Positions 46,884 through 59,300 of a DNA stretch of 64,000 bases are shown here, piece after piece. The DNA comes from Trichobilharzia regenti (taxonomy: Eukaryota > Platyhelminthes > Trematoda > Strigeidida > Schistosomatidae). The notes under the pieces were generated by a model. The model made no database searches, was not told where the DNA came from, and saw only the letters and a program-made list of their open reading frames with translations. Position numbers and translations under genes: made by a program. Where the stretch lies: positions 75,215,168 through 75,279,167 of the forward strand of contig OX235270.1 in assembly GCA_944472135.2 (NCBI GenBank), given 5' to 3'. The first letter of the stretch is position 1. The number at the start of each line of letters is the position of its first letter.

Positions 46884-47661
46884 GTAAGCTAAAAACTCAT
46901 TATTATAACTTTTAATATAATTATCATTTATTCATTCCATAGTAAAGTTCCTTCTGAGTGAAATATGCTGAAACTGAACTACAAAACATCATAAGATATT
47001 TGAAGCTGAGAAAACTAATTTCACTAATTTTCTTCACAAGTTGCGGGGCTTGTTTATCGAAAACGGTTACACATTAATACTGTTACTAATTCTAGAAACT
47101 GAATAATGGACAAAAGGACTCTTTTCGATAACTTCATCACCAGGTCCTACAGTTAGTAGTTATAACGACTATAATATTTAAACAATTATTGTTAATAACA
47201 ACATCAAGGTTTTTAATTACACTGAGTCAGTAGTATCGACAAAATACAGTTAAAAAGCATTTTAAAGTGATAACATGCATTAAGATAACACTAAATTGAA
47301 AAAATCAAAGAACTTTATACAGAATTTATGAACTTACAGGTTCCAAAGCAGGAGAGGAAAGTATTAGTGGCTGGATCTGCTTCTTCTCCACACAGAGGTC
47401 CTTTTTTAAGCGAATCGTAATGGACTCTGCTGTTTGGAGTATTCGGTACCTAGACGCCTTTGGTAATTTATTCGGTAACGATGGATGATAGAGAAAACTA
47501 TTGAAATATAATTATACTTTATTTGATCTAATCGACAGTGCTCAAACTTTTCACTGATATTAAGAGAAAAAAACCCTTCAATACTCCGTTTTTGTCTGTT
47601 TGGACGAGGTGATCTATTGTAGAACTACTGATTATTTTAATAGTAGTTTAGTTTAGCAACA

Positions 47662-47663
<2 letters not shown>

Positions 47664-47713
<50 letters not shown>
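47664..47713. repeat. (TA)n microsatellite
   Basis: About 50 bp of TA dinucleotides in the intron. Confidence 0.95.
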
Positions 47714-47715
<2 letters not shown>

Positions 47716-47859
47716 AGTCTTCTTAATAGAATCAGAAGAATTCTTTCCTACTGATTTGGTCGTGTATTTAGTGATGCACTTTTCAGGGTAGCTGTTTTCA
47801 ACTAGTCTGACGTATACAAATTTAAGTTCGTCTTAGATCTCATCTTCTGAGCAATTATC

Positions 47860-48250
47860 TCTGACCGTATACCTTAGGGTCTTTGCCAAATATATTTTAT
47901 GCCAAACAGGAAGAAAGCTGTGAAAATATTTGTATTGATCTGTTCAGGTACTTTTACTGTGCAAATTCTTTTTTAGGCTACCATCTGTTCTTCTTGTCAG
48001 CAGGACGTCTGAAAAAGAAATTTTACTTTGAAATTCTTCTTCTCACATGAATCTGATAGCTGAATGCACTTCATTTTTTAAGGGACCATTTTCTAGTTTA
48101 CTAAGAATAACGGCTGCTAATATGGAATCCAGTGGGCAGCTTACTGCCATCTCATCTACCTGTTTGTAGAGTTCACCATCAGATTTAAAATTCGCACTCA
48201 TGGTACACTTTATTAACAGTTGTGTAAAGATTTCTACTGGAATCCAAATA
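47860..48250 (-). pseudogene. Penelope-like RT fragment, other subfamily
   Basis: The minus strand reads IKCTMSANFKSDGELYKQVD, EMAVSCPLDSILAAVILSKL and ISFSDVLLTRRTDGSLKKN. These align with the motif B (YRQ.DGVAMGSPLGP) and post-catalytic (IPFLDVELTRR.DGTLKRS) regions of the other PLE copies, with several substitutions and stops. The catalytic region between them is lost. It is too diverged to be the same PLE family as 9.7-12 kb. Confidence 0.6.
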
Positions 48251-49494
48251 TTTACTGACTAGTTATTTATTTGTTCACGTATATAAATTTATCTTTCAAT
48301 ATAATGTGATTTAAAACATTACTATTATTATTATTAACAATAATCGTTTAATTATTATGGTCATATAACTAGCCGTAGAACCGGATGACGAAGTTATCAA
48401 AGACAATATTCTTTGTTCGCTAATCAGTCCTTTAAAATTCTGGAGACAATAAGTGTTAAGGCTCAAAAGTTCTTGGTCACATTGAATGGCGTTGGAAATA
48501 TGCCGCTGACTGATGGGGAGGTGTTGTATCAACTTAACTTTTTGGGAACATTTGAAATACCTTGATGGATATTTTAATCATCAGATTATTCTCTTCGCTT
48601 AGTTCCACACAGTAATTAGTTCATAAAGTTTTTTATCATCTTAAATAAAGGAAGTCCACTCTTCAAGAGTTATTCATGCTAGTACAAGATAGCATTATGG
48701 AATCGTAAAATATTTGGGTGAAAGTGTTATGATACAGCTTTAACATTTTGTAGTAGGAAAACCGACTGCCGAACTATTGTTATTTATAGGGATAATCGGA
48801 ATAATACTGATTTTCAGAAAGCTTTAAGGTTAGCAGTTTTCTGTCTAACCAGTCTTAGATTAATCTGTCGTGTCCTGAAATATCAAATCCTCCTGGCTGG
48901 GAAAAATATTCCTCAGTGCTATTCATCCGCCTTTTTTCTTTGTCACAAACGTTTATACGACTTTTTAAAGGTCCACTTGTTACTTATATTAGTTGTTGAT
49001 TTAAGCGAGGATAATAATAATAATGATTTACTTTATTCCAAAAAGGTACTTGTGATACAGAATGGAATTTCCAGCATTAATCACAATATTGCATCTAATT
49101 TCGTCAAATTATAAATAAAAATTAATCACACAGAAAAGTTTCCACATTTACAATAGAGGTAGTGTCAAAGACATGCAGCATATAAAATGGAAATAGCAAT
49201 AATAATGATAACAGCTAGGGTAATAATAATAATAATAAGAATACAAGTGAAAATTGCCGTTGGCTTGTGTCACACAGTATTGGCAATGTGGTAAAGAAAT
49301 CCTAACATGTTTAAAAATATTGAATATAATCTTCTCTTTACATGATATGGTGAGGGAAAAATAAAGATTACAGCCGTCATGGAGATAAGTTGGTGTTTGC
49401 AATTCTGAGAGTAAAAAACAGAGAAGTAACAGGACCATAAATATAATAGAAGTAATAAAAGTAAAACTTGAAGGTATATAAGGATGGATGGAGG

Positions 49495-50110
49495 AAATTA
49501 TTTATTTACTAGATGAAAAAAGGTTAGTTAATTCTTGCCTGACACTATTTTCATCACATAAAATACGTGCCAAGTATGGTATCATGGAATTCTTATACTT
49601 AGACGTGCGAGCATACAGTTTTCTGAAGTTACTCCTTGTTCTACCTGAGGAGATGCAAGGTGAAAGCTGAGGATAAAGCGGATGCTCCAAGTCAGACAAA
49701 ATCCCTTTAGCAAATTTATTGCATGAAGTCAAGTGCCTATCGACAACGACGTTAACTATGTGGTCAACTGGGACACCACTCACCCTACTGACAGTCTTCA
49801 GTATTCTACGAATTGTGACATAGTCCTTTTTAAGCAAACCAGGAAAGAATAAGGGTGAGCAATAAAGAAGAATAGTTAGGATGCAAGAGTTTGTGAATTG
49901 TAGGACGAGGGGTTGAGGTATACCCGAGTGTCTTAACTTCTTAATGTAAAATGTCAGGCGGAATTTTTTACTGGAGAGTGCTAAGACATGGGAATTCCAG
50001 GAGATATCAGAAGAGAGAATGAGTCCAAGATACTTAATTTCTGATTTGATTCCTATACCATTGTCGTCAATTTTACAACTGTCATGAGAATCGATGACTT
50101 CTTCTAACTG
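49495..50110 (-). pseudogene. CR1-type LINE, C-terminal reverse transcriptase fragment
   Basis: From 50110 on the minus strand: EIKYLGLILSSDISWNSH, LHSSKK-like and IPQPLVLQFTNSC, then LLKKDYVTIRRILKTVSRV and VDHIVNVVVDRHLTSCNK, ending near 49502. The frame is almost unbroken over about 200 codons, so this copy is younger than its relative at 19960-20870. The upstream reverse transcriptase and endonuclease are absent. Confidence 0.75.
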
Positions 50111-50335
50111 TCGTTACTTTGTCGTTTCTGCCTGACGAACCACTCAAAATAATATTCATACTAAGGTTATGTCATTTTAGAATAAATGTACTGATTGGAT
50201 TTCGATCTGTTTTCTAGAATATCATTATTGAATAATTTCATTTAATAAAAAGCCAACAGTGATGATAATATCTTTTCGAACACAATTTAGTGCCCATAGT
50301 CATACCAAGACGTTCACATAACTCTCAGACTTTAT

Positions 50336-50371
50336 ATATATATATATATTTATGTATATATATATATATAT
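50336..50371. repeat. (TA)n-rich tract before the RTE LINE
   Basis: TA dinucleotides interrupted by ttatg, directly upstream of the 5'-truncated RTE copy. Confidence 0.85.
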
Positions 50372-50374
50372 ACT

Positions 50375-51757
50375 TATACAAACTACCAAAGAAAGGAGAC
50401 TTAAGTCAATGCAAAAACTGGCGCGGAATTATGCTCCTGTCCATCCCAAGCAAAATACTAAGCCGCATCAACCTGGAGAGAATCACACAAGCCCTAGATA
50501 TAAAACTCTGACAGGAACAAGCTGGATTCAGGAGAAACGAGTCATGTATTGATCAAATCGCCACTCTACGGATCATCATTGAACAAAGCTTGGAATGGCA
50601 GTCACCTCTCTATCTCAACTTCATCGACTTTGAGAAGGCCTTCGACAGCATCGATCGAGTGGTCATTTGGAAACTACTTCGCTACTACGGGGTGCCATGG
50701 ACAATTATACATCTCATCCAACAGTTATACGACAATGCTGCATCCCAAGTAATCCACAACGGGAAACTTACGGAAGCCTTCGAAGTCAGGACGGGAATGA
50801 GACAAGGCTGTCTACTATCGCCAATGACCTTCCTGATTGCAGTAGATTGGATAATGCGACAGACAACGGCAACCAACGAGGGAACAGGCATAAAATGGAC
50901 TCACATAAAGAACTTGGAGGATCTGGACTTCGCCGATGATGATATATGTCTGATTTCCCATAAACTGGAAGATATGCAAATGAAAAGCAACAAGCTGGCA
51001 GAAGAAGCATCAAAGATAGGACTTCAAGTGAACATAGATAAAACAGAGGCGATGAAGATTCCTGGCCAACACCAACAGCAACAACAACAGACAACAATCA
51101 GCATAAATGGGAGGAACCTGAAGAAAACAACCTCCTTCACCTACCTAGGAAGCATCGTTTCAACTACAGGCGGAAATGACGAGGATATCAAAGCCAGAAT
51201 CGTAAAAGCAAAACAGGCTTTCATTACCCTTAAGTGTGTGTGGAGGTCAGCATCACTCACCATCAAAAATAACATCCGGATTTTCAACTCCAATGTGAAG
51301 TCAGTCAGTGCTACTTACTATACGGATCAGAGACTTGGCGCGGCATGAAGAGCATCTCAAACAAACTTCAGACCTTCCTCAGCAGCTGCGTTCGCTCAAT
51401 ACTCACGATCAGATGGCCGGCCAGAAAAGATTAGCGACAGGGATCTCTGGCAATGAACGAACCAACCAGGAACCGATTGTGAAACAAATAAGCAGGAAGA
51501 AATAGAGATGGATTGGCCATACGCTGAGGAAACCATCAAGTGACATCACTAGATAAGCCATGTCTCGAGGGGAACCCGAAAGGGAAGCGGCGAGTTGGTC
51601 GTCAGTGCAAGGGTGACTTGGAGGAGGTCATGTGAAGAGGAGATGAAAGCGTATGGGCAGACTTGGAGCTGGGTGAAAAAGTTGGCAGAATACCGAAGGC
51701 AATGGAGACGCGCAGCTGAAGCCCTATGTTCCTCTAGGAATTAAAGGATACAATAAT
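50375..51757 (+). mobile_element. RTE-type LINE, 5'-truncated, best-preserved copy
   Basis: The element starts inside the reverse transcriptase (LPKKGDLSQCKNWRGIMLLS) and runs to a 3' end with cctatgttcctctaggaatt and an aataataata tail, the short-repeat type of tail that RTE elements have. The endonuclease domain is missing. Copies of the same family form the outer shell of the 13-31 kb nest and the fragments at 165, 7985 and 56790. Its 3' end is shared with SINE family A. Confidence 0.88.
50590..51348 (+). pseudogene. RTE reverse transcriptase, partial
   Basis: A 252-codon open frame, part of a longer broken one (a TGA or TAG interrupts it before 50520). LNFIDFEKAFDSIDR is motif A with its Asp. 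RTGMRQGCLLSPMTFLIAVD is motif B. The catalytic motif reads DFADDDICL, with one extra Asp codon (gatgatgat at about 50935-50943) compared with the usual FADD+hydrophobic. INIDKTEAMKI, FTYLGSIVST and DEDIKARIVKAKQAF follow. After 51348 the C-terminal part continues in other frames (SISNKLQTFLSSC, then GNPKGKRRVG). Confidence 0.85.
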
Positions 51758-53774
51758 AATATATGTTAGTGCCTTAGTATGGTTAAGAAGAATAGCTTGT
51801 GCTTGAAAAAAATTATCAAAAAGTAATTCTGTATCAAATAACATTGTTTTACAATGGAAATATATTTCTACCACAGTGCCTAGGCTCTATTTTTATATTC
51901 TCCAGAGTTGTAATTCACTTCAGTTCTCTGTTGTGTATATACAACAGAAGCACCTGACTGAAATACAAAAAAGAAGTTGGAATATCACCTTAACTTACAG
52001 CTGTAATTACTCTTTTTCGGGTAGTGGATTTAACATCCTATGCCAGCTTGCCTGCATAAACAGGGAGGAAGAGTTTTGCACAGTTGTAATTAATTGTGCT
52101 CAAGCGAAAGTTAACCGACTTACCAGTCCATATATATGTTTCTTAATACTAATTAAGTATATTTCATCTTTTATGGCTACCTAATTTACGGTTTTTAATT
52201 GATCATTTATACTATTTCGCTTAACCAGTCGTTTAATCAATGGGTAGTAATACAAGTAACAAAGAAAAAGAAAGAATGAGCAATAAGCATATGATAACTG
52301 TGATAACCGAAACCACTAAACCACTGCTAAATATTAAGAAAGAGAAGAAGAAATGAACTTAGCGAAGCATATGCATATAATCAATATGATTTCTTTTTTT
52401 TTCTCAATAACCATCATTATTAAAATCATAAGAGGTATTGGGAATAAAGGGTCTTAGAGAGAAGCTGAGAGACAGAATGCTGAGCTATTATATAAGAGTG
52501 GTAATGAAATGATTGTTTATTCAAGAAAATGTCATTTAAATAACTCCTAAGAATGTAACAAATAGTTCATTAGATGAAAAATAAGTAGTGATTTCAATAA
52601 TCCCATAGTGAGGTTTTGCACTTGTGTACATATACTAATTGGATAAAGAACTTGTTTGTGTGTGTGTGCTAAAAAATGGTCATTCAGATCCATTGACAAA
52701 GTAACACATGCGAAGTGAATAAGATGAGAAGGTTTTTTTTCGAGTTACGGATAAAAAATTATCATACACTGGAATATTTATTCATAAGTCCACTAGTTTT
52801 CAAAGTATGTAAAATGAAGTTATGTCTTGTGCATGCTTGACTTCGAATCCGAGATTTGCTGAAATCTATTAGTGTCTATATTACTCAAGGTGAAGGAATT
52901 CAGGTGACTGTAGAAACAGTTTAAATAGTTTGAAAAGTAAAGGAGTTTCACAAACATGCCCCGCTTCGGGACTAACACAGTTTTGCTCTTCCAGACTATC
53001 TGTGCGCCCTTACCTAATCCTTTGCAAAATGCGGTTGACTTTTGTCATATTCAATCATTTTTAGGAATGTATGTGTTGAAAACATACTTTTTTTTATTGA
53101 AATCGACATTCACTGTTATCTACATCTAAAATGATATCAACGAAACAATCGACGTGTTTTGCACATCATGAGATTTTTGGAATTGAATTTTATTTGTGCT
53201 CTAGCTTGGACATTTTTATTCAGGAGAATTGTTTCTCCGGAAAACTGTATGAAATTAACTGTAAGGATCTGTCTACTGTTATACAAAATTCTTCATTTAT
53301 CGAAATACGTTGGTTATTTGATTATAGAATACAATGTGAAGGTTAGCAAAAGTTATATTCTTTGTGCAGAAAATTGGAGGCTGATTTACTGTGGAAATGT
53401 GAAAACTCTTTATTTTAATCTAAATTACTGACCATGTTATCCTGTGGCTCCCATAAAAGCATGCAGTAAGCAGTGCCCTGAGAGGGATGGCAGGAACAGA
53501 AACAGAACACAAAGCGTTTTCTCTCTCATTATACATATGCTACATAGCAGCAACAGAAAGATCAGTCAGTTCATTACTAAAACAGTTGTGTAGTAAGTCC
53601 TCCTGAAATGAAGTCACAACAGGCATATTGGGAATTTTAAAATGATGTAAAATCCCAAAACTAAGTGACTGAGAGAGTGAAATTTTGATAACTTTTTCAT
53701 ATCGTGGAAAATAGTCATTGGAACATTAGATTGAAAAGAACAAGAAGTTCAGAAAAGATATCTTTCCGGCGATT

Positions 53775-54616
53775 TCATTCTCAAAAGCTGTACAATCGCA
53801 TCTGTATAGATTAGTTTACATAGATACAATTATTATTTGTTTAATTCCACACAGTAACGAAGGTGATAATAATTTTCAGCTTGATATGGAAGTTTGAAGG
53901 CATGAATATAGATTACAAGGGGCCTAGAGACAAGATTGCATAGGATTAGAAAACAGTTACAACGTATGCAAAATTAACATTAGATAACTGGAGAAATAAT
54001 AGTTTTAAAGGCGAATAAAAGGTGACAATTATTTTCAACTTGATATGAATTACAAGAGGCTTAGAAACAAAATCTACGCAGGGATAGAACAAAATACTGG
54101 TGTGAGTGAACAAAGTGAGCACGGAAACAAATTGAAATCAAAATTTTCAACTTGAAATGTAAGTTAGGAGGAGTGAATATAGATTACAAGAGATTTATTT
54201 ATTTTATTTATTTTTATTTTTGATTACAGCTTGATTCCACACCGTAATTTTGGTACAAGTATGGAATTTTCAGCATGTTATATCGGTAGCCCAAATTTCG
54301 CAGGCCGACCATAGATATCAGGTGTGAGTCGGCAGGGAATCGAACCCCGGACCATGCGCATGGTCGGCGAGAGTCCTTACCACTGTGCCATGTGACATGT
54401 ATTCACGAGATGTTCAGTTATTGCGCTCCTGAGTGAACCAGTGCCTCCTCTTTGCAGCCATGCTGGATGATGTTCTCTAACACGTTTTGATAAGACCCGC
54501 ATAGAATGGCCTATGTACCTAGCTCATTGAAGAGGTCATATGCGGAAGTCTTCCCTTCCCGTTGCTCCGAAGTAGTGGGCGGCTGGAGAATATCACTCTC
54601 AGAGTTACTGCCGGAA
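53775..54616 (-). repeat. Left arm of 0.84-kb inverted duplication of a PLE 3' end
   Basis: This arm is the reverse complement of 55470-56310. Read by eye the arms are nearly identical: a one-base difference in a T run and a few substitutions near the inner end. It contains, on the minus strand, part of the PLE GIY-YIG domain, a SINE-B copy (54221-54391) and the PLE 3' non-coding region. Confidence 0.92.
54221..54391 (-). mobile_element. tRNA-derived SINE (family B) inside left PLE arm
   Basis: On the minus strand: box A-like GGCACAGTGGTAAGGACTC, box B-like GGGGTTCGATTCCC, then a body with ctgatatctatggtcggcct and a 3' end caagctgtaatcaaaa. It is the mirror of 55695-55866, so the SINE was already present before the arms were duplicated. 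Confidence 0.88.
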
Positions 54617-55469
54617 GACAACATCATCTATAGACAAAAAGACGGGATTGCTATGGGGTCTACCTTTGGCCAACTTACGGCAGACTGCTTCATTGCCAGC
54701 CTGGAAAACGGGATCTTAGATTCTACAATAGACAAATTGCTGCTGTACAAAAGATACGTCGATGACACTTTCATAGTTTGTCAAGATGACTCTGATCTAA
54801 ATCACATCTTACAGGAGTTTAATAAATGCCATCCTTCAATTAAATTCACAATGGAGGTTGGAAATGAATCAAAGATTCCATTCCTGGACGTTGAATTGAC
54901 AAGAAGAGACGACGGAACTCTGAAAAGATCTATCTATGGTGCGTCGGCGGCACAGCGGTTAGGACACTCGCCATAAATGCACGTGGTCCGGGGTTCGATT
55001 CCCTGCCGACTCACACCTGATATCTATGGTCGGCCTGCAAAATTTGGGCTATCGATATAACATGCTGAAAATTCCATACTTGTACCAAAAAATACGGTGT
55101 GGAATCAAGCTGTAATCCAAATTAAAAAAATTAAAAATATCCATAGAAAGCCAACATGGAATGGCCAACTGACAAACTTCTACAGTTGGATACCTATCAG
55201 TCGTAAAAGAGCTCTCATCATCTCACTAGCCCACCGTGCCAAAAGAATTTGTAGCGATGACTGTTTAGAAGAAGAGCTTCTATTTCTCAAAAGCATCCTG
55301 GTTCAAAACGGATACCCGCGTTTCGTGAAGAAGAACATGAAACCAAGGCGACAAAGAGAAGAATACACCTCAGTGTGAAAGAAGAAACTCTATTTGAATC
55401 TGGAATTCAGGGGAGACCTAGCAGCAGATATTCCTAAAAGGAGAATCTCCAATTCCATGAAAAAGACTT
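54617..55469 (+). pseudogene. PLE reverse transcriptase core (interrupted by a SINE)
   Basis: On the + strand: IIYRQKDGIAMGSTFGQLT (motif B region), LLYKRYVDDTFIVCQDD with the catalytic YVDD intact, and IPFLDVELTRRDDGTLKRSI. A SINE-B copy then interrupts it at about 54938-55137. The frame resumes with RKPTWNGQLTNFYSWIPIS, ISLAHRAKRICSDDCLEEEL and NGYPRFVKKNMKP, parts typical of PLEs between RT and endonuclease, and reaches a TGA at about 55376. It aligns throughout with the copy at 9659-12032. The open frame beginning at 54506 is partly the antisense of the left arm and is not a real N-terminus. Confidence 0.85.
54938..55137 (+). mobile_element. tRNA-derived SINE (family B) inside PLE coding region
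   Basis: The head CGGCACAGCGGTTAGGACAC, box B-like GGGGTTCGATTCCC and the family-B body are present, with an A-rich end near 55137. It splits a PLE reading that continues on both sides (TLKRSI before, RKPTWNG after). A clean target duplication was not identified. Confidence 0.85.
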
Positions 55470-56310
55470 TTCCGGCAGCGACTCTGAGAGTGATATTCTC
55501 CAGCCGCCCACTACTTCGGAGCAACGGGAAGGGAAGACTTCCGCATATGACCTCTTCAATGAGCTAGGTACATAGGCCATTCTATGCGGGTCTTATCAAA
55601 ACGTGTTAGAGAACATCATCCAGCATGGCTGCAAAGAGGAGGCACTGGTTCACTCAGGAGCGCAATAACTGAACATCTCGTGAATACATGTCACATGGCA
55701 CAGTGGTAAGGACTCTCGCCGACCATGCGCATGGTCCGGGGTTCGATTCCCTGCCGACTCACACCTGATATCTATGGTCGGCCTGCGAAATTTGGGCTAC
55801 CGATATAACATGCTGAAAATTCCATACTTGTACCAAAATTACGGTGTGGAATCAAGCTGTAATCAAAATAAAAATAAATAAAATAAATAAATCTCTTGTA
55901 ATCTATATTCACTCCTCCTAACTTACATTTCAAGTTGAAAATTTTGATTTCAATTTGTTTCCGTGCTCACTTTGTTCACTCACACCAGTATTTTGTTCTA
56001 TCCCTGCGTAGATTTTGTTTCTAAGCCTCTTGTAATTCATATCAAGTTGAAAATAATTGTCACCTTTTATTCGCCTTTAAAACTATTATTTCTCCAGTTA
56101 TCTAATGTTAATTTTGCATACGTTGTAACTGTTTTCTAATCCTATGCAATCTTGTCTCTAGGCCCCTTGTAATCTATATTCATGCCTTCAAACTTCCATA
56201 TCAAGCTGAAAATTATTATCACCTTCGTTACTGTGTGGAATTAAACAAATAATAATTGTATCTATGTAAACTAATCTATACAGATGCGATTGTACAGCTT
56301 TTGAGAATGA
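55470..56310 (+). repeat. Right arm of inverted duplication: PLE GIY-YIG part, SINE-B and 3' end
   Basis: In + orientation this continues the PLE of 54617-55469. SMKKTFPAATLRVIFSSRPLL is followed, after a frame change, by a GIY-YIG piece (YIGHSMRVLSKRVREHHPAWL at about 55573-55630, with the conserved Arg and EH). It then has a SINE-B at 55695-55866 and the 3' non-coding region to 56310. Its reverse complement forms the left arm at 53775-54616. Confidence 0.9.
55695..55866 (+). mobile_element. tRNA-derived SINE (family B) in right PLE arm
   Basis: Same sequence as the mirrored copy at 54221-54391. It sits just after the GIY-YIG segment of the PLE, in sense orientation, and ends with caagctgtaatcaaaa and an AAATAA-rich tail. 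Confidence 0.88.
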
Positions 56311-56789
56311 TAGCTTTTTATCTACGCGTAGTGTAACATAGTCAGATTATCTTTTAATCTTTTGAGGAAATATAAAACTCTTGTTTTTATTCAAAACAAA
56401 CATATAGTTGCCTATGATCTGACACTGAATAAACAGGGGTTATTATGGGAATTTCATGAATTAAAATAACAAAGGTAAAATGATGAATCGTCCGTTCTAG
56501 TGAGACTTGTTCATTTCAGATTACTCGCCTTGAAATAATAAACTGTGGGTATTAGAGTAGACTATAGCTTGAGTGAACCACTGAAGCATCTTCAGCCGGG
56601 AGTTTGCAACTTTGATGTCTATCTAAGTATTCATTACGCTAGAAAATGAAGCGATAGCAACATCTAGATTCAGTAAAATGTGGGAATTCCCCAGAGTATC
56701 TAAAATCCGACCATTATATTTTGGCTATATCACTGAGTTTAATGTTACACAAACTCGAAAACTTCTAGGAGAATACCAACAATGTGTCT

Positions 56790-57545
56790 GAAGAAGCTAG
56801 CTACCAGCGAAGACAGGGCTCTAGGTGAACATCAAGAAGACTGAGGTGATGAAGATAACAAACCGACAAGTACAACAAACAGCACCAATCACTATCAACA
56901 TAAAAAACTTGACAGAGGTCACTTCCTCCACTTATCTAGGAAGGATCATTTCAACTACAGACGGAACGGATGAAGATGTCAAAGCTAGCTAGAATCGGAA
57001 AGATAAGATGCACCTTCGTCAATCCGAAGTCGGTTCGGAAGTCTCCTTCATTACGAAAAAGATTCAGATTTTCAACAGAGATATGAAGTCAGTCAGTTCT
57101 TCTGTATGGGTTAGAGAATTGGTGAATCACGAAAAGCATTTCACACGCGATGCTGCAGACTTTTATTATTAGTTGCCTTCACTGGCTCCTTACTGAAAAC
57201 AAAATGGCGGTCGAGAAAGAATCAACAACAAGAGACTTTAGGAAAGAACCAGCCAAGAGCCCATTGCCCAACAAATATGTTGGAGAAAGTGGGGCTGGAT
57301 TGGGCAACCGCTAAGGAGACCGTTAAATGACATCGCTCACCAGGCCATCGCCCAGGTGGAACTCGAACAGAAAACGACGAGTTGGGCGTCTGAGAGTGAC
57401 ATGGAGTAGGTCGTGCGAGAAGATGAGAGATTATTGACAATTGTGGGGCAAGCTAAAGAGGACAGAAGAAAAAAGAACAAAGTGAAGATGTGTTGTTGAT
57501 ATACTATGTTTCACTAGGAACCAAAAGGAATAGTAATAATAGTAA
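56790..57545 (+). pseudogene. RTE LINE fragment, decayed 3' half
   Basis: The + strand reads NIKKTEVMKI, VTSSTYLGRIISTTDGTDEDV with stops and frame changes, then the 3' non-coding stretch with gagttgggcgtctgagagtg and actatgtttcactaggaac, and a tagtaataatagtaata tail. It corresponds to 51030-51757 of the better copy. Confidence 0.75.
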
Positions 57546-59267
57546 TACTGAATACCATATAAACTAAGGAAGTAACACCAAAGGACTATGCCTTTTCAAA
57601 AGTGTCTGCAACAGTTGTGGCAGTTGCAAATATATTTGTGTTATCTATATATAGCCTTAATAGACAGGTCATGAGAAAAGCTTTGAAAAGTGACTTAAAA
57701 GCAAAATTTCATTCGTTCACTTAGTCATATCTCATTAGACTAAAACAAGATTGTTACACTAATATTTTGTTTTCAATTAGGACGTTGTCAAAATCACTGT
57801 CAGATCAGAAACGTTCAAATAAACTTTAATTAAAATAACGTCATTATTTATTATGCTTTGTGAATGATGGCAGCTGTTCAATTTTTCATCTCATAAAATC
57901 AATAAACTTAAAGTACTCAAAGAGAAAAATCAATCACTCTGTACTTTAGACGGAATACTTTGGAGACAAACAGTATTGCACAAGAGATTTTCAGTTACGC
58001 ATTCAAAAATCCAAATTATTGCATCATTTTGTTCATTTGGAATATATCAGAAAAATTTAGTATGCTAAGGAAATTAACACTACACAGGTTTAGAACATAT
58101 AAGTTATTGAAAACTATTCAATCATTTATTTGAGTAATTTGGCCATTCAACCTCAAGATGAAAGCATCTTTATCTGCATTCTATTTCACAATGAGTTCAC
58201 TGTTTGTGCAAAACAGGTTTTGCTTGGGTTGTAAATTGTCATCGTATACTGTTGGAGATCTGCTACTTTAGTTGTTCTGCCTCCTGCACTTCTGGGTTTA
58301 CAGAAAAACAAATGTCACCATTAAAGTAAGAGTAGTTAGATGCATTGCAACAAATATTTAGCTACTTAAATATTGTATTCGAACAACAGAGATGTGATGT
58401 AGAAGTGAGACCTGAAAATGTCAGATTCATTTCCCAGACAGCAGTTAATTACAGAGAATGTTACCCACTTATAAAATTACTTTACATAACTAATAACCTA
58501 TTAGCTTCTGCAGTGATAATCACTATAACTGGTAACATACTGTGATAGTGAATATTTCTAAGCTAAACTAACCTGAAAAAACGTTAAAATCTACACATTT
58601 TAGCTTAAAAGTGTCTCCATAAGTTATGCCTTGAAAATATAAAGTTCAGAGTAAATAAAATAAATGATTTTACGCTTAGAGAAACATTCATTTCCCTCTG
58701 TAACTGGGTCACTTTGGAGCACTTATAGAGAAAGAACCAATGTTAGTTTTCTTAGAGTGTTGTCCAGAGGGATGTGATCATGATTTTATGGAACCTATGT
58801 CCATGAATTCTTACCGAATAACATCTAAGGTTTTATATCAAACAGAAACGCTTCATGGCGAACAGTGATTTCATATCATCGCACACTTGATTATTAGATT
58901 CCGACCGACATTTAGAGCTAGAAAGCCACACTAGTTAATATCCATCTGCCCCCAATATGCTGATTATTCAATATTAAGTTGCCCTAATTGTGAATCCAAC
59001 AGTATGACAATAAAGCCTGTGACTTTGAAGTAAAGTTATCTAGGTTGGGGGGGGGTTGAGGGAGGAACATTGGACTCCTGGGGCTTACTGCTATTATACT
59101 ATGATTACAAGCATATGAGTGGAGTGGGCTTCACCAGTCTGCTTATAAAAATAAGCAAAATACTACCAACATTTGGAAGTTATAAGTACAGTTGTTATAA
59201 AAGTAACCATTGAGTAACTGGGTAGCCATCAAGTAAACATAATTTTATAGGACTTTAATGAACATTG

Positions 59268-59268
<1 letters not shown>

Positions 59269-59298
<30 letters not shown>
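59269..59298. repeat. (TA)n microsatellite
   Basis: About 30 bp of TA dinucleotides 100 bp before the first RhoGAP exon. Confidence 0.95.

Positions 59299-59300
<2 letters not shown>

Noticed and set aside
49148..49438. Minus-strand gene of 96 codons
   Set aside because: It contains a simple-repeat run (Tyr-rich from an AAT microsatellite) and no domain.
54506..54616. N-terminal part of the PLE protein
   Set aside because: These bases are the antisense of the GIY-YIG region in the left inverted arm. The open frame crosses the arm boundary by chance.
55695..55775. tRNA gene in the 54-56 kb region
   Set aside because: The same box B-containing head occurs in several copies with the same downstream body (family-B SINE), and no cloverleaf was completed.
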